From Phylloscopus collybita (Eukaryota > Chordata > Aves > Passeriformes > Phylloscopidae), in NCBI GenBank assembly GCA_027886175.1, contig JAJNNQ010000016.1:2175001-2239000 (forward strand): a stretch of DNA of 64,000 nucleotides, written 5' to 3'. Shown here piece after piece: positions 37,301-52,300 of this stretch. Numbering within the stretch: position 1 is the first letter of the stretch; each line of letters opens with the position of its first letter. The position numbers and the translations under genes were made by a program. Below the pieces are notes generated by a model. That model was not told where the DNA came from. It was given only the letters and a program-made list of their open reading frames with translations, and did not search any database.

Positions 37301-40300
37301 GGGTAAGGGATGAAAGCAGAAGGCAGATTTGAGGAGAAGGCAGGATCTAAAATTTACAGACAAATAATGCTGGGCAGAAGAGGGAGCAAAGGCCAAAATC
37401 TTTGGAAGAAGTCCAAAGGCTGGGATTTAGACTGTGGAGACTGTGTCAGTGGGAAGATGAGACCAGGAGTAGCTAGTGGAGAGAAATAGGAGGTCTGAAG
37501 GGTAGAATGCTGGGAATTTCTTTGTCAAGAAGGCAGGATTAAAATTAAATGCCTGAGAAGAAAATGGAAGTGGGGTAAGGAGCTCTGGATGAAATAAGAC
37601 AGGATCAGGACAAGGACTGTCTCAAAAGAGGTAACAAAAGGATAAAGAGTCTATATCCACCAGACCAGTGTGTCCTTCCACTGTCTGGCTCAGAATCCAT
37701 ATTTTCAAGCCTTACTATTCCACAGCTGCCAACAAACATCTATAAAATCCACTGACTGTGTCCCATTTCCTCTCCATAAGGATCCACCCAGAAGATGACA
37801 ACCTGGTGTGGTTACTAATGATTCCATAAGGACATGAGACAGCTTTCTCTGGTGGATCTGAAGGTCATAAATCTGTTGATATATCAATACAACAGAAAGT
37901 CTTCACTTCAGTTGACTTTGCAACCTTGGGAATGTTCTTTTCAGCACACCACTCACACGATACACACAGAGGAATAATTACTCAGAATTGAAATGTGACC
38001 ATCTGTAGCATGAAATGAAACATCTGCGTTACAGCAACGGTACAAAACATTTCAGAACAGGAAGAGAGGATTATGACATCTGAGCACACCAACAGAGCTA
38101 GTTAAGATAGCAATCTGTAATCCTGCACACTGGAAGTTGACCAGGATGTCAGAAGTTACCACTCCCCTTGCAGAGCTTGTTGTGCAATCCATAACAACTA
38201 AATATTACCAGTTCACAGATAACTTTCCCAAGTGCTTTGCAGGTTTTGTTATTATTCTATGGCAGCATGGCTAGAGTCATGCCCATGCCTCAGAGACATG
38301 GCTTGCTGATAGAATAATTAACTTTGCAGCATCCAAGCTGCCTGCAGCGCTCAGCAGGCCCTCCAGGGATTTTAATGGCACTCCACCCAGATGCAGCATC
38401 CTGCACAGACGTGTTAATCTCGAAGCTGAGCTCTGTATCTGCCACTTGAGCTGACAAATATCACCAGAGCAATGTATCCATCCTGGCAAAAGTGTTCTGG
38501 CAGCCCCAAAAGCAAATATAAAGCAAATTACAGAGGCAACAAAATAATACTAGAAAGCCACATACTCCAGGCTATACTGGCTCACTGCATTTAAAGGGAT
38601 ACTGCCCAATGTGGTTTCTTTAAAATTTGTCTTGAAATCAGTGGTTTCGAGATGAGCAGAAATTTGATGGAGTTTTAAGATGCATCTTAACGTTTTTGAA
38701 ATAACCATGAATATTGCCTCTGACTGTTGGAAGCCCAAGTGACTGAGTCACCATATAAATAAGAGCAGCCTGTTCAAAAATGACCACTCTTGAGATGACT
38801 GAGCTCAGAGAAATGGGAAAGCAAACACGCAAAGGGATAAACAGTAAATTCCGTTTCCAATTCAGATTTTTCTGCAACGCAGCAAATTCTTTTCAGTGAC
38901 AGTGTCCCTTTAAGTGAAGATGATTTTGCTTTTCTTAAAGGCACTATTAGTGATTTTGATGGGATCTCTGTGTCTAAAGAGGCATTAGGAGCAGAGGCAG
39001 GAGGAGGGAGAGGTGTAGTGGAGATAGCATTAAACAGGGACAAGGGTCTGTTAAGGGTAATTCAGCATCAACCCTTTTACAGCTCCTACTCTATGCACAT
39101 ATGAGTATGGGCCAGCCCTGGTGGATAAAACCAGCAAGAGGATTTCAAAGTCTCTCTGCAGGAGACAGCCCAGGAAAGAATGCCAGAGGGACTGAATAGT
39201 GAATGAAGCACAGGGCTAGCAGAGGACTATCACATCAAAATTAGCACAGGGGAACTGTGGCAGCAAAACAGATCTACTAAGGAGGAAAGTCTTCCATTCT
39301 GAAACTTGCACTTGGGTGGACATTCTGAACTCAGGTGGATGTTCTTCAATAGAAGTCTATTGTGCCATGAGTAATTCACAACAGATTGGTGCAGGTAGAT
39401 ACTACGTGGGACAACCTCCCTGGAGCAGGAGAAAAAATGGTTTTTAAAAACCTGGGCAAGATTATATTTGAAGGACCAAATACAGAACACAATGAAATCA
39501 GGGAAGACTTCCAGGGAGGTGTCTTGGATCAGGCCTAGAGCGTGTGGATCTTTCCCTCTGCAGAGCTGGTCTGCAATGCAGTCCCCCTCAAAAAAACACA
39601 GCTTAGATCAAGCAACTTTCTACTCTGAAAGAGAAAACGAAATGAGACCCTCAGATAACAAGGCAAGAGAGCAGAGTTTGCTTTCTCTTGCATCTGCTGA
39701 CAGACGGACGTGTTCACCTCGTAAGAATAGATTCTGGGTGCTTAAACAAGCAAAAGGAAATTTTAATTCTCAAGATAGGCAAACTCTAATCAAATGTCAT
39801 TTGCAACCCAGAAGTTAATCACCTACTAAGGGACGTGGGAAGTAACATTAATTATAAAGCAAGGGCAGAGCCATGGTATAGAGTGGTGACCAGATTCTTA
39901 AGGGAAAATGAGAACTAAACACTGTAAAGTGTGTTTAGCACTAAATGGGATATTCAAGCAATAGCACAGCAAGAAGCTTAATGGCTGTGTAATGATGCAA
40001 ACTGGATTCCAGCAAAAATGACTGGAACTCTTAACAGCAGATTATTTTCTAACCTTACAGTAAGAGAAAGCAGGAAAGAAGACGTATCTGCCATCTGCAA
40101 GTGTTTCCAAAGTCCCTTGAGGGAGCATTTTTGTTTTGTTAGATCAACAACACACTCTGGCTTCTTTGGAAGGAAAAAAAAACAAGCCTCAGAAGGGCAA
40201 GACAGAGGCAACAGCATGACTAATCCTTGACAGTGCTGTTTGCTCTTGCTGTCCCCCTTAAAATATTTTCCTCAAGAAAACTTCAGTGATAGAGCTGGAC

Positions 40301-43300
40301 TTTTCAAAGGAGAAGCAAAAAAAAAACCAACAAAAAAAAACCCAGAATGACCTTCCACTGCTAGCAGGGAAGATGGCTGGAGTGAAAACAGTAAGCAAAT
40401 TTAGAAAAAAAAAAAAAAATCAGCACTGTGAAAAATAGAAGAGGGAGCCCTACACATGGTTTGTGGAACATGCCAGGATCTCCTGCTCCTGAGCTGGAAA
40501 AGGGGTTCTGCTATCACCAGTCATGTGCAAGGGCTGTTTCTTCTTGTTTGTGAGCCAAGGATGGGAGAAGTAGGTGAAGGGAGGGTGGGGAGGAGTGTCA
40601 GCAGGGTTAGTGCCAGCAGGAGGTTCAGCCATACATACCACCCAGATGCAAGTCGATGAGGTCACTGTAATAAGACTCTCCCCAATAGTCTACAACAAGG
40701 AATTGGTGAAGACAGAGTTATTGAGTCAGATACCCACCCTAGCCCCATACAATCAAAGCAATATATGAGAAAGACACAGAAACAAACAAACAAACAAAAA
40801 AAGGCCAAACAAGAGACAGGCAGCTATACAGGTGGGCACACACATATATATATATACAAACACTCTACTCCTCTCTTTCTCTGTATATATACATATATGT
40901 ACACACACACAAAAATATATCACAAACATATATATTGGGAAGATGAAGAGAAAATTTCCAGCAGGCAGGCAAGGACTTCCAAGGGGAAAAACCAAGAGGT
41001 TTACACAGAGACACTTCACCTATTTGTGTTTGCAGCGGTACCTGTCACTGCTGTCTCTCCTGCTCTTGCTGAGAAAAGCAGAATTAATCCTGTGGCTTTG
41101 GAGCTGAGCAGTATGTCAGAAGGGAACAGTGTGATTTCTTAGGGGAGCTGCAGGGAAGGTGTCAGGGTTGATTTCTGGGGGGTGAGTGAGTGAGTGGAGG
41201 ATGGTGCATGGCACACGGGTGGGAGGCACTGAGGAAGGGCAAACACTCAGGGGTAGGAAGATGGGATTGTGTGCTCCTGCTGATGCAGCCTCTGTGCCAG
41301 GGAAGAACTGCACAGCAGTTTTCAGGACACAGATGTGCATTTCCACAGCTGCTAGAGACAGTGCAGCACGAGTCTAGCACTGTGGAACATTTCATTGGGA
41401 GGAGACAGATGAAGTACTGAGAGCAATATTTCTCACTGCATATGATTCATTTGATGTAAAAGAGGTGGCTCTTGAAACTTTTCAGTATTGATCTGACAGT
41501 AGATGTTTTCCGAGCTCTTAAAAATGACTTATCCAGGTTTTATGCTAGAGGGAATAAAAGAAAGATTCTGGAAATTTCTGATTTGATATATTTTTAAGTT
41601 AATGATTGAAAAAAAAAAGAAAAATTCACAGAGGAAATCCAAGTCATTAGCATGTCCAAACAGGCGAATGCACCTATCATACAAAGCCCTGTGGCATTAG
41701 TAACGTTGTATTACAGGAATTAACTCATCCAGAGTGGCTCTGGGGACACCACAGAAAACTGAGAAAATTCTTCACTGAGATGCTGCTTTGGCATTGTAGT
41801 GAAATACCATGATGCAATAGGAAGGGGGCAGGGAGGGAAGGAAAACAAGGGGTGACAGGAGCTTAGAGCACCTGGGCATGACAAACTTACCCCTGAAACA
41901 GAGCTTACACTGCCACCTGCAACAGAGCTTCCCCTCCTGATCAGTCATTCTTGCTATGAATGCAACTACCAAAGGCTGAGATTTTCAAAGATAATCACAG
42001 AGAACACATTAAGGCAGTTAAGTCATCACAGGTTGTGAGATTTTCTGAATCAGAAACTAAATGTTAGATTGAGCATTCAGCTTTGGAAAGAATAAAAGAC
42101 CAATTGTGCCATGCCTGAGCTAATTTTAAAATAGAAAAGACAAGGAGGTAGCCAAGAAGGTACAATTGTACCAAGAAGGTACAATTATTTTGTCAGAATT
42201 AAAGTTGATGGTGACCTCCAAAATGTTTCTCATTAGTTGAAGAGCAAGTATCACCCTATAAATATTCCACCTTGACAAATAGCAGATAATGTGTGAGATT
42301 CCTGGAAAGAACATTGAGCTGCCTATATCTATTGCTAAGATATAAAGCTGCAACCTCTCAGGAAAACAGCAGGTCATCACTGTGAAGAATTCATTGACAA
42401 TCTTCTCAGTACAAGTTACTTGCCAATAATGTATTAAGGATGATGTAAAATGGATAGAAAGTAGAAACGAAATTATTCTAAGTAAATAAATTTTTTATCT
42501 ATAGAACTGGTTTTTTTTCTTACCAGCCAAACTGAAAAATGCTTTTTTCTAAAACTGGAAAAGTGGTCCACATGTGAGAGATCTGAGGAATTCAAGTTAG
42601 TGGAAGACCTCTAAAAAAGAAAAATTTCCAATTCTTTACAGACAGGAAAGATGACTAAGCTGCAATATGCTAGAAGATGATAAACTACATAGAGAAGTAG
42701 TTCAGATGGTCTTGTCTGGCTTTTTCTATAACAGAAAAAGAAAAGAATCATTGCAAGTTACAGAATTCTGTTTCTTCTGTCTGGATTTTTAAGTTGTAAG
42801 AAACAACTATTAACATTGCCCAAAACCTCATATTTAAATTCTGATCAATAAGTGATTTTTTCTTTCCCTACAGGGAAGGAACCTGAAAATCCCACTCATT
42901 ACAGAGCCTAATACATTGTCCCAGAACAGTTAATACTGGCTGCTATGGAAGAGCCATTATTTTGCTGCTGTACTGCAACCCTTCTCTATATATGTGGACA
43001 AAGTAAGTGCACAGCAGACATATTTCCCAAGCTCCCCCATTTTTTTCTCCTTGTACAACCTTATAAAGAGATTTTTTTATTTTTTTTTTAAGATGGCAAC
43101 ACCACTTTACACACTGCCTTCCCCTTTTTCTGAACTTTTGTTTTCATGGTTTCCTTAGGGGAGGGACTGATCAGAGACCAGAGCATGACTCCACACCTTC
43201 ACACAGCACAACTTGCTGAATGTAGTGGTCACTGTTGGGTCACAATGCAGATGACAGAAAAATGATGCTTCCCTCTTGAATAATTAGTGGATATCGCAGG

Positions 43301-46300
43301 CAGAAACTAACTTTAATGGAATGTGATACCACAGATCTCAAAAAGAAGGAATTCAGTTATTTTTACTGCAAACATATGTAAAAATGTAAAAAGAAGAAGC
43401 TGAGGGGAAACCTTATTGCTCTCTACAACTTCCTGAAAGGAGGCTGGAGCCAAGTGGTCTCTTCTCCCAAGTGACAAGCAACACAACAAGAGGAAATGGC
43501 CTCAGGTTGGGCCAGGGGAGGTTTAGATTGGATATCAGGAAACATTTCTCCATGGAAAGGTTTGTCAAGCCCTGGAACAGGCTGCCCAGGGCAGAGCTGG
43601 AATCTCCACCCTGGAGGTATTTAAAAGATGTGTGGATGTGGCATTTTAGGGATGTGGTTTAGTGGTGGGCTTGGCAGTGTTGGGTTAATTGTTGGACTCA
43701 TGATCTTGGAGGTCTTTTCCAGCCTAAATGGTTCTATGGCCATGCAAGAGAGGTGAAGCATGGAATTGATTTATAACCTTGTGTTTCAGCCAACAGATTA
43801 GAACATGCTTTTTTTCCCCACCCCAACAGAATGAGTTTCTGGCTAATCCCCTGAAGTAAGGGGGAGAATTTAGGATGCTGAGTTATTTATGTCAGAGTTA
43901 AGCTTCTGCAAACATCACATATGACCTGTCAATAGAAATATTTTGCAAGAGCAAAGCATACCCTAAAGCCTTCCTGAAGAAAAGAGATCCCTCTTGCAAA
44001 GCAGGACCCACAACTCCACAGTTCTCCTAGGAAATTCACAAAGACACAAGCTCATCTAAGACTGCTTCCATCTGGGAGAGCTGGGAGTGAGAAGCTACTT
44101 ATCCAAAAGTTTATTCTGCAGTCTCCCATAAAAAACTGCAATTCTTACTCTTGATCATATTCTGTCCTCTCTGGGTGTGTTTTAGGCATTCTATGATTCT
44201 TCAGTGAGAAAACTGCAGCATGAATAATATTCTCTCAGCTGCTAAGATTTCCCACTTGCGCTGGCATGTCTCACATGAAAGTCATTCAGCAGCTCAATAA
44301 TCAAGATCGTTTGGACTTCCAGATGAAAAGGAGCAAAATGGAAAGAACCATTAGAAACAATGGAGGTGGGTTTAGTAAGTGCAGCAACTGGCAGGCCAGA
44401 GAACAGAGTGGGGCCACACAGGAACACACAGCAGAAGGAAGGAGGCAGCTTTGCAAAGACAGGCGTTCGCACGAGCCTGGGGTTTTTTTGATCCCACAAA
44501 TGAAAAAAGACAGCCTGATCATAAACATATCAAAGTCCTCAAGACTGTTCTTCACCCTTGTAGCACCTATTTGCTTCGGTGAGCACTCAGTCCTGCACTT
44601 TTGGCACACCCTTCTGGAGCACCAGGCATAGCTGATTCTGGCTGAGTAGGAAGTCACAACAGACTTCTCTGCTGCGCCCTCACTGCTTAATCAAGCTCCA
44701 TCTTCAGAGGCACAGATGTGGCTCTTCAAGCAACAAGCAAACATTTTCCAAACATCTGTTCCACTGCTGCCTTTTCTGACCTCTGACCCCGTGTGATCAG
44801 GTGCACAATCCTGGCCTTGTCAGGTACACACACACACTGCATTTGCCTGTTGGATATTTGACTCCTTGCAAATTAAGGAGGTTGTTTTGTTTGGTTTTTT
44901 TTTTCCAAATCGTTACACTACTATCAGCATTATCTGAACCAGGTACTCCTCTGCTCATATGCTTGCCAGATCAGATGATACTCATGTCATTTAATTTCAA
45001 GTACACACAACATCTGTTTGAACAGCTTGACATGGATACCTTGCAGTACACGTGTGCATTTCTGCTCTGCACAACTTTGTCGGAAGCAGCCAGTGTGCTG
45101 GGCTGTGCAGTGAGGAAGATGTTCTGTGATGGTCCCTTGTAAGGACACTACCTTGATAATCCAACACAATAGAGAGAAAGCACACACAGTTTCACAATTA
45201 TTTCCTTAACATACAAACAGGGTTGTCTTACTGTGACAACTTTGTGTCAATGGCAGCTGGGAACCCCTGCAGTGTTCTAGCTGTAGGATCCAGTAATATG
45301 CAGAAACAGTCAGCCATTAGTAGTAGCTGGACAATTACCTCCTACACCTCAGGCAAGGGTAAATGAACTAAGTCTCTGCCCATAGGGAAGTCCCAGCATT
45401 AGAAGAAACACAGGAAAAACAAGGCCTCCAAAAGATGGTAGAAAAGGGAGAACGGATTCACATTGGGCTCAGTCTCTGGGCTACAATGATCCAATTGCCT
45501 CTAAAATCCAAACAGCTATGGATTACTGCACAAGCACTTGGTAAGAAAACATGGGAAACCAGACCAAGTTGTGATGGATACCTGCTTCTCCTCGAAGGGC
45601 CTTCTCCACAGCAACTCCTCTCTCCTCGAGTTGCCTCTGCTTCTCTTCCACTTGTTCCAACTGCCGCTGGATGATCTGTTCAGAGAGGAATGGAGCAGAA
45701 CCTCACCAAAGCAATTCTCCTGCTCTGTCTGCAGCACACATCCAGCACTTCAGTCACATTTGTCTTTTCAAAAACAAGTATTTGTATTCAACAACACCCT
45801 GCTTCAACAGCAAGCACCACAGATTCTGGTGACAACATCCTCCCCACCCTCCTGTATCTGCAAACACCTCGATATTCATTTATTTGCTACAACTCCTATC
45901 ACCTTCCTGAACACTGAACTGAAAGGTGATGCTACTCAGTCAGCTCAGCCCCTGCCTTGAGTTTTTGACAAATCCCATCACCTGTAGAGGATGTTCACAG
46001 TTTTCCAGCAGACTCTCTGGTAATTACAGGTTAATTTGATGACACATCACCCACCAGCATAACCTAGCAAAGCAATGATAGGTGCAGCTCCATCAGGCAT
46101 TATCTGAGTCTCACATGTGTGATTCATGGTTCATCCATGTCCAGCTAGAAAGGTGTTATGGGCATGATTTTTCTCACTGTAAAACTCTCATGAAAGGTTT
46201 CAGCCATCCTTCACTTCTCTGTGGTGTGACATGAAATTTAAAGAGGGAGCAGGAGCGCTCATGTAGAAAGAGAGGACTCTGTTCTGATGCACTGACAGGA

Positions 46301-49300
46301 GTGTCAGGATCAGGGTGCTTTCACAGGGAGTTATCTGTGTGCCAAGACAAGAGGCTTGTGAGACACTACCTGAGCTCTGTGTAACCTCTTTAGCTCCTCT
46401 TGCTTGGCTTGTCTGCGGGCAGCTTTCTGCACTCGCCGCGTCAGCTTGGCGTTCAGCTCCTCTTCTGTGTAGGCCCTCTGAAGGAAGGAAAAACAGCAGC
46501 AGATCTTATTTACATGCTCAGAGATATGGGGGCAGGGATGACCATTTTCTCTTCCAAAAATCTCAGAAGGGAGGTGTTCTGTCTTTGCCATGGCTGTGTC
46601 AAAAGTCAAGCTTCTGTAGGCAAAGGTGTTTGTTCACAGTGCAGTGAGCGATAATTTCAGGATCAAATCAGGAGTGAAGAAGCATTTAGGCCAGCTGCAA
46701 AGCTGTGATTTTCTATGACATCCCACCCCTGCCTTTCACTGCTGTATGAAACCTCCTTCCAAAGATCAAACCAGTTTTTATTCTCAGTAATTTTTCATTT
46801 CTCAATAAATTTAGCCAAATGGATTTAGATAAATCAATGAGTACCATGTAGAGGGTTCATCTTGATAGGAGTCCCCTTGATTTCATTTTAAAAGAGGGTA
46901 AAGGCTTGTCTACATGAACAGTTACAGCAGTGTAAGCTAAGAAATTACTACAGACTAATGTAGAATATTGCACGACCAGAAGCCATCCAAAAAAAGCTTG
47001 TTTTTATAGAAAAAAATGTAAAAGTAATGTTCATAGACATAGAAGGGTATTTCCTCTTCTGTCAGTGAAACTGCTTTAAGAGTCTCTTTCTAACATTACT
47101 GAAATTTGCTTTAGGACTCTATATACACTAGCTGGATATATCATGGCCTAGAAAGGCTTCCTCTCAAAGAGTTTTAAGAGTGTCAAAAAAACTTGCCAAC
47201 TGCACTAAGTAAACTACAGTGAAGAAAAAGCCTCTTTTCTCATGTACATGTATGTAAGCTTTAAACATGTGCCTTCCACTTCTGGAAAAAGATCTCCTCT
47301 GTGGACAGTCAACTTCAAGAAGAGAATGTTATGTCAGACCACCCTGAAATTTGCTTGGTCTAGTTATTGTACTGCCACGTTGGTCAGTCCACCTCTGTTG
47401 ATGGTTCTCAGTGAACAGAGTTTAAGGTAGGATCACAGCTTAATTAAAAGTCCCTCAGGTAGGTCATTGGCAGGCACCACTGTTAAAGCTTCAAAAAGCT
47501 CACACTTTACTCTTTCTTTTTTTAAAGCACAAATCCACAATGGTACTCAAATTAGAAGGGGAAGTGCACGTGACCTTTCTACCCGGTGTAACACTGTTGT
47601 GACTGCAAAGATAAGACAATAAGAATTTCAGAAAGCAGCAGCTTCTGCCTTGATTTTAGCTTGAGAAAGAATTTCACTAAGATTTGAGCCAACCCAGTCA
47701 TTTTGAAAGCTGCTGATTAAAGTGTGATGACTCACCTGAACTCACACTCCAAGCATTAAAAAAGAAGACTATGCAAACATATTTAAGTGCTTTGAAAACC
47801 AATTTGTTCTGAAGCTCATAGCTCATCCACATCCCTGCACAGTGGTGCACTGATACACACATGCATTCCAACCAGACATTTCGGAGCTTAATGCTCTTTT
47901 TGGGAGACATCCTCTACAAAGAATTTGCTGCCCATGTCTGCTAACATCTCAGGCATGCACAGTCAGTGTTGATGTTAGTGCACATGTGGTGCTGAGCTAG
48001 GGGATCAATGGGTTAATTTAGAGGGGGACATGCAATGCAACAATGGCCAACTAGTGGGAATGGAGACACTACCTTTGACGAGTATGATCTCTTGAATGCC
48101 AAGGCGTGTGGTACATAGATCGACTTTAAAGGGGGAATGGCAAAGGGAGAAAAATAAAAAAAAAAAAAATGCACAAAATGAAGCAAAATCAGTTCAACAT
48201 TGAAAACAGATGCACAGTAATAAAACAAAGTGGTTTTTACACGAAACGAATTTGTGCAAATGCTGAACGTGTCCCAGGCTGATGGAGCACAATGGAACCT
48301 CTGGCCATGAAATCCAAGCTTGCAGCACTTCCCTGAAGGCAATTGGTTTTGGCAGCCTCTTTGAAGATACAGTCAGCTTGGAAATACCTTTTTCTAGAGG
48401 AATTATTTGGCCTTTGTCTACCTGCATGGGTATGAAATTCTGGCTTAATAATAATAATTAATAATAATGGCTTATTTCTGGAACGTATTTGGTTTGAACT
48501 GGCTCGGCCAACCGTGTATTGCTCTGTCACACAACTCTCCATTTACATTCTGATTTACAGTCTCTCCTAGGAGTTGTGTTTATTCCATAATTTTAGATTA
48601 TCTCTATTTCGTGGAAATGATAATTTAACCAACATCATAAATCTTATTCACTGCTTCATGAACTAAGAAACACCAGATGGGCTCAGAGTGGGTTATGTGT
48701 CCTGCAGTAATGGAACCTCCTTGTCTAAAAGGAGAGACTCCAAAGATCTTGAGGAGCTAAAATTGGAGGAGGAAGGGAGCAGGGGAAGGAGGGGGAAATC
48801 CCTACTTACTCTAGCCAAGGACATTCTCTACTACCCTGTACCCAAATGTAAGGCAAGTCAAACACTTAGCTTTATTTGCTAAGAAGAGAGATAAATTTCC
48901 CTTCATGTCATGAAGTCCAGAAGGGATTGTGCCACTCTGGGCAAACACTCTCAGCATTTTGCACTCTCACATCGAATTAACTAAAACCAGTCACAAATGA
49001 GAAGCCAGAGAACAACACCAGCATTTTGCAGGCTCCAGGAAAAAGCAAGCTACCTGTGGTGGTGAACACCTGAGCACAACACCACAACTGTACAGGAACA
49101 ATGACAAACACACACAAGGTGACAACACACCTACAAACACAACACCCACGGGGCATTCACGTTAGGGATCCTTTACAAGATGTTTCTCTTGAAAGACACC
49201 ACATTAAACACTGAATTAATTCACTGCTGATCACAAAGAACAGGCTAAACAGAGCAGGCTGTTTGGGAAGCAAGTTCACTACGTTACCAAAAAAAAAGCA

Positions 49301-52300
49301 GCATGAACAGGATTTCAGTTTGGAGAAGGGGTTCACATAAAAGTTAAGTAGCACACAGTAAGTCAGCTCTTACCCATATAAAGTAGCAGGCAGGTTATAA
49401 CTTAAAAAAACACAACTCCCACCCGAAACCAGTCAAAAAACCCAGCTTGGTCAGACTTGAAGTTAGGTTACATTTCTTTTGACAGCAAGGCATTCCAGTG
49501 TTTGCATGTACATTCTGCATCCTTGGATAGGATGCAATAAAATGACATAAGGCAAGTTTTGAGATCCATATCCTCTAAATAAATACATTCTCAAAATTAT
49601 TCTTCAGAAAACAGATGCTGAGTAAATAAATTCTTAATGCAACTTCAGCAACAGCAAATGGGCAAAAAAGAGACACTACCACCACACCCTTGGCAGAGCT
49701 TGTGAGATATTTTCAGTATGAGGATTCCAGGCCACTGTCACCTATCATCCCCTCCTGTGCTTAAGAGATGTGATCTTTCTTTCTGCAAAAGCCATTTTAA
49801 ATCTAAATGGCCCAGCACAGAAAAAAAAAAACCAAAAAAACTGACCATCAAGGCAGACCAAAAACTTTGTAACTCTTATCTGAACCCCAGCTATTGGGTA
49901 TCTGTCCTCTGCTGGCCCCAGGTACCTCATTCTTCTGCATCTCTTGGAAAATGCAGAATTTCTCATGAAACGCCTTGAGGGCATGCAAGGGGGAATGGAA
50001 GGGGGAGAGAAAAAAGGGAATAAAAATAAAAACAAAATAATCTTCCTCTCAGATGAGATCTAGACCAACTAGGGAAAGAGATTAAAAGAGAGATAAGTAA
50101 ATACAGAAAATTCCTACTTAGTTCATCAATTTCTTCCACCAGCCTTAAATTCATTCATTAGCTATTCTAGTTCATTCTACTATATATACTTAGAAAGCAT
50201 TTCATCTGACACTTCAATTTGCAGAAATTCCACATCTTTGCCATCTCAGCCAAGGATCAACTTGGCATCAGAGACTGATTTGTGCACATGGGGTGACAGG
50301 TTTGAGACAGGAGGCACAGGACACTGTGCCTGTGACATTCCCCTCCCAGAGGCTCTTTTCTCCTTGAGTTTTTTTAACATGTGTACCAGGCACCACCAGG
50401 AAAGAACACAGTTTTCATTTTGATGTAGCAAAAGAGCCTTAGTGTTCTGTGGGGTCAATAAAATCTACATATTCCTCCCAAACCTTGCCAATTCTGTCTA
50501 GCAGGGCTTAGAGGCTCTCAGGAATGAAAGCAGGATTCTTCATCACTATGATCAAACAGCTCCTTAAATTATTCCCTTGTTTCTGCATTAAGAGTGACAT
50601 TCTAAAATTGAATCGAATAGTTTAAAAACAACTAGCATTGAAACTTTGCTTTCACCATACATTTTCCACAGATAAATGTGTGCAATTAAACTCAATCCTT
50701 ATACTAGATCCTTAGGCCAGTAGGGAGGGTGCACAGCAAGCTCCCCCCACCCCAGATTTCAGCAGAGCAGACTTTGGCTTCTTTGTGGATCTGCTCAGTG
50801 GAATGCCATGGGATAAAGCTCTGGAGAGAGGAGGGGCCCAGGAAAGTTGGTTACCATTGAAGGATTAACCAGGAAAGGTTGGTTACCATTCAAGGATTAA
50901 CTAGGAAAGGTTACCAAACCTTGCCTCCTCCAGCCCCAGAAGCATCCTAACAAAGAGGAAGTCAGGCAAAAATGCTGGGAGGTCTGTGTGGATAAACAAA
51001 GGGTTCCTGGACAAAATGAAACAGAAAAAGGAAATCTACAGAGGGTAGAAGCAAGGGCAGGTAGCCTGGGAGGAATACAGAGAAATTCTCCAAGCAGCCA
51101 GGGATCAGGTTAGAAGAGCTAAGGGCCTGACAGAATTAAATCTGCCCAGGGACATCAATGGCAACAAGGAAAGCTTCCATAGCTATGTCAGTGATAAAGG
51201 AAGACTAGAGAAAACATGGGCCCTCTCCAGAAGGAAACTGGAAAGCTGGTTTTCCAGGATATGGGAAAGGCTGAGGTACTCTAACTTTGCCTTGATTTTC
51301 ACCAGCAAGTGGCTCCAGCCACACCATCCCAGTCACAGAAGGGATTGGGAGAATAAAGAACTGCCCATGTAGGAGAAAGTTACATTTGAGAACATCTAAG
51401 GCACCTGCAGGTGCACAAGTTCTGAGGGAATAGGCAGAGAAAGCCATTATCTATCACATTTGAGAAGCTGTGGCAGTCTGGTGGAGTTCCCACTGACTAG
51501 AAAAGGGGAAACAAAATCCCATTTTTAAAAAGGGGAAAAAGGAATACCCAGGAGATTATAGGCCAGCCCATCTCCTTTTTAGTGCCCAGTAAAGTAATGG
51601 GAGAGTGAGACAATGGATCCTTCTTATAATAGCAGTGGAAAGTAGCTTGTAGTCATGAAAACAAGAGAATCCATTTTTTTAGACAGGCCAGTCAGCTGAC
51701 TTACAGGAAAACCTGCTCCACGGGAGAAAGAGTAGAAACAACATTAATCATCTGAGTTCCTGATGTGATTCCCTGAGTCTGTGATCTGAATGGTGCTAGA
51801 TCCATCTAAAATGCATTTCCCACCTACGTACCTCTCGTTTGGATTTCTGGGAGGAGCGTTCCAGAATATCATCACTGGAGAGGTCAGAGTCCTCTGAGAA
51901 ACTCAGGTGTTGACGGAGCTGTAAATCTGTGAAGTTGGGAATAAAAAGGGGGAGTTAGAGAGGTGCTAACAATCCTTTCTGTAAACTCTTCAGAGCTGGG
52001 TTGTAGCTTTATTGAGCACCAAAAATACTCAGTCCTTTTATGTCAGTGTCAGTTGTTTTGCCTGAGGGAGGGATCAGAGAAGCCCTGCTCCACAAAATGA
52101 CCAGCATGAGTTTGAGCTGTTCTAAGAGTGCATCACTTTTGCCAAATGCTGCACTTGGAATGACAGCAGCTGGCTCTATTTTGGCTGTTTGTACAATGGC
52201 AGAGAAATGTAACTGCTTTCAATTACATTTATGGGTCACTTCTTTACTGCATCCCAAATTGTCATCAAACATCTCTGCCTGCAATTGGTGGGCACGTGAA

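Larger units (their letters stand above)
29589..45581 (-). other. MICAL3: MICAL3 16-kb intron
   Basis: The intron is bounded by the donor after 45582 and the acceptor before 29588. It contains the CR1 fragment at 43397-43740, a purine-rich tract at 37235-37640, and TA/CA microsatellites near 40.84-40.94 kb. Apart from the speculative 66-nt exon, no coding segment was recognised. Confidence 0.7.
46478..51831 (-). other. MICAL3: MICAL3 introns around the two small cassettes
   Basis: These non-coding intervals flank the 48-nt and 51-nt exons. They hold the CR1 ORF2 remnant (50975-51640) and a short tandem duplication (50841-50920). Nothing else was recognised. Confidence 0.7.

Noticed and set aside
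43471..43662. 63-aa plus-strand frame
   Set aside because: Lies entirely inside a CR1 fragment.
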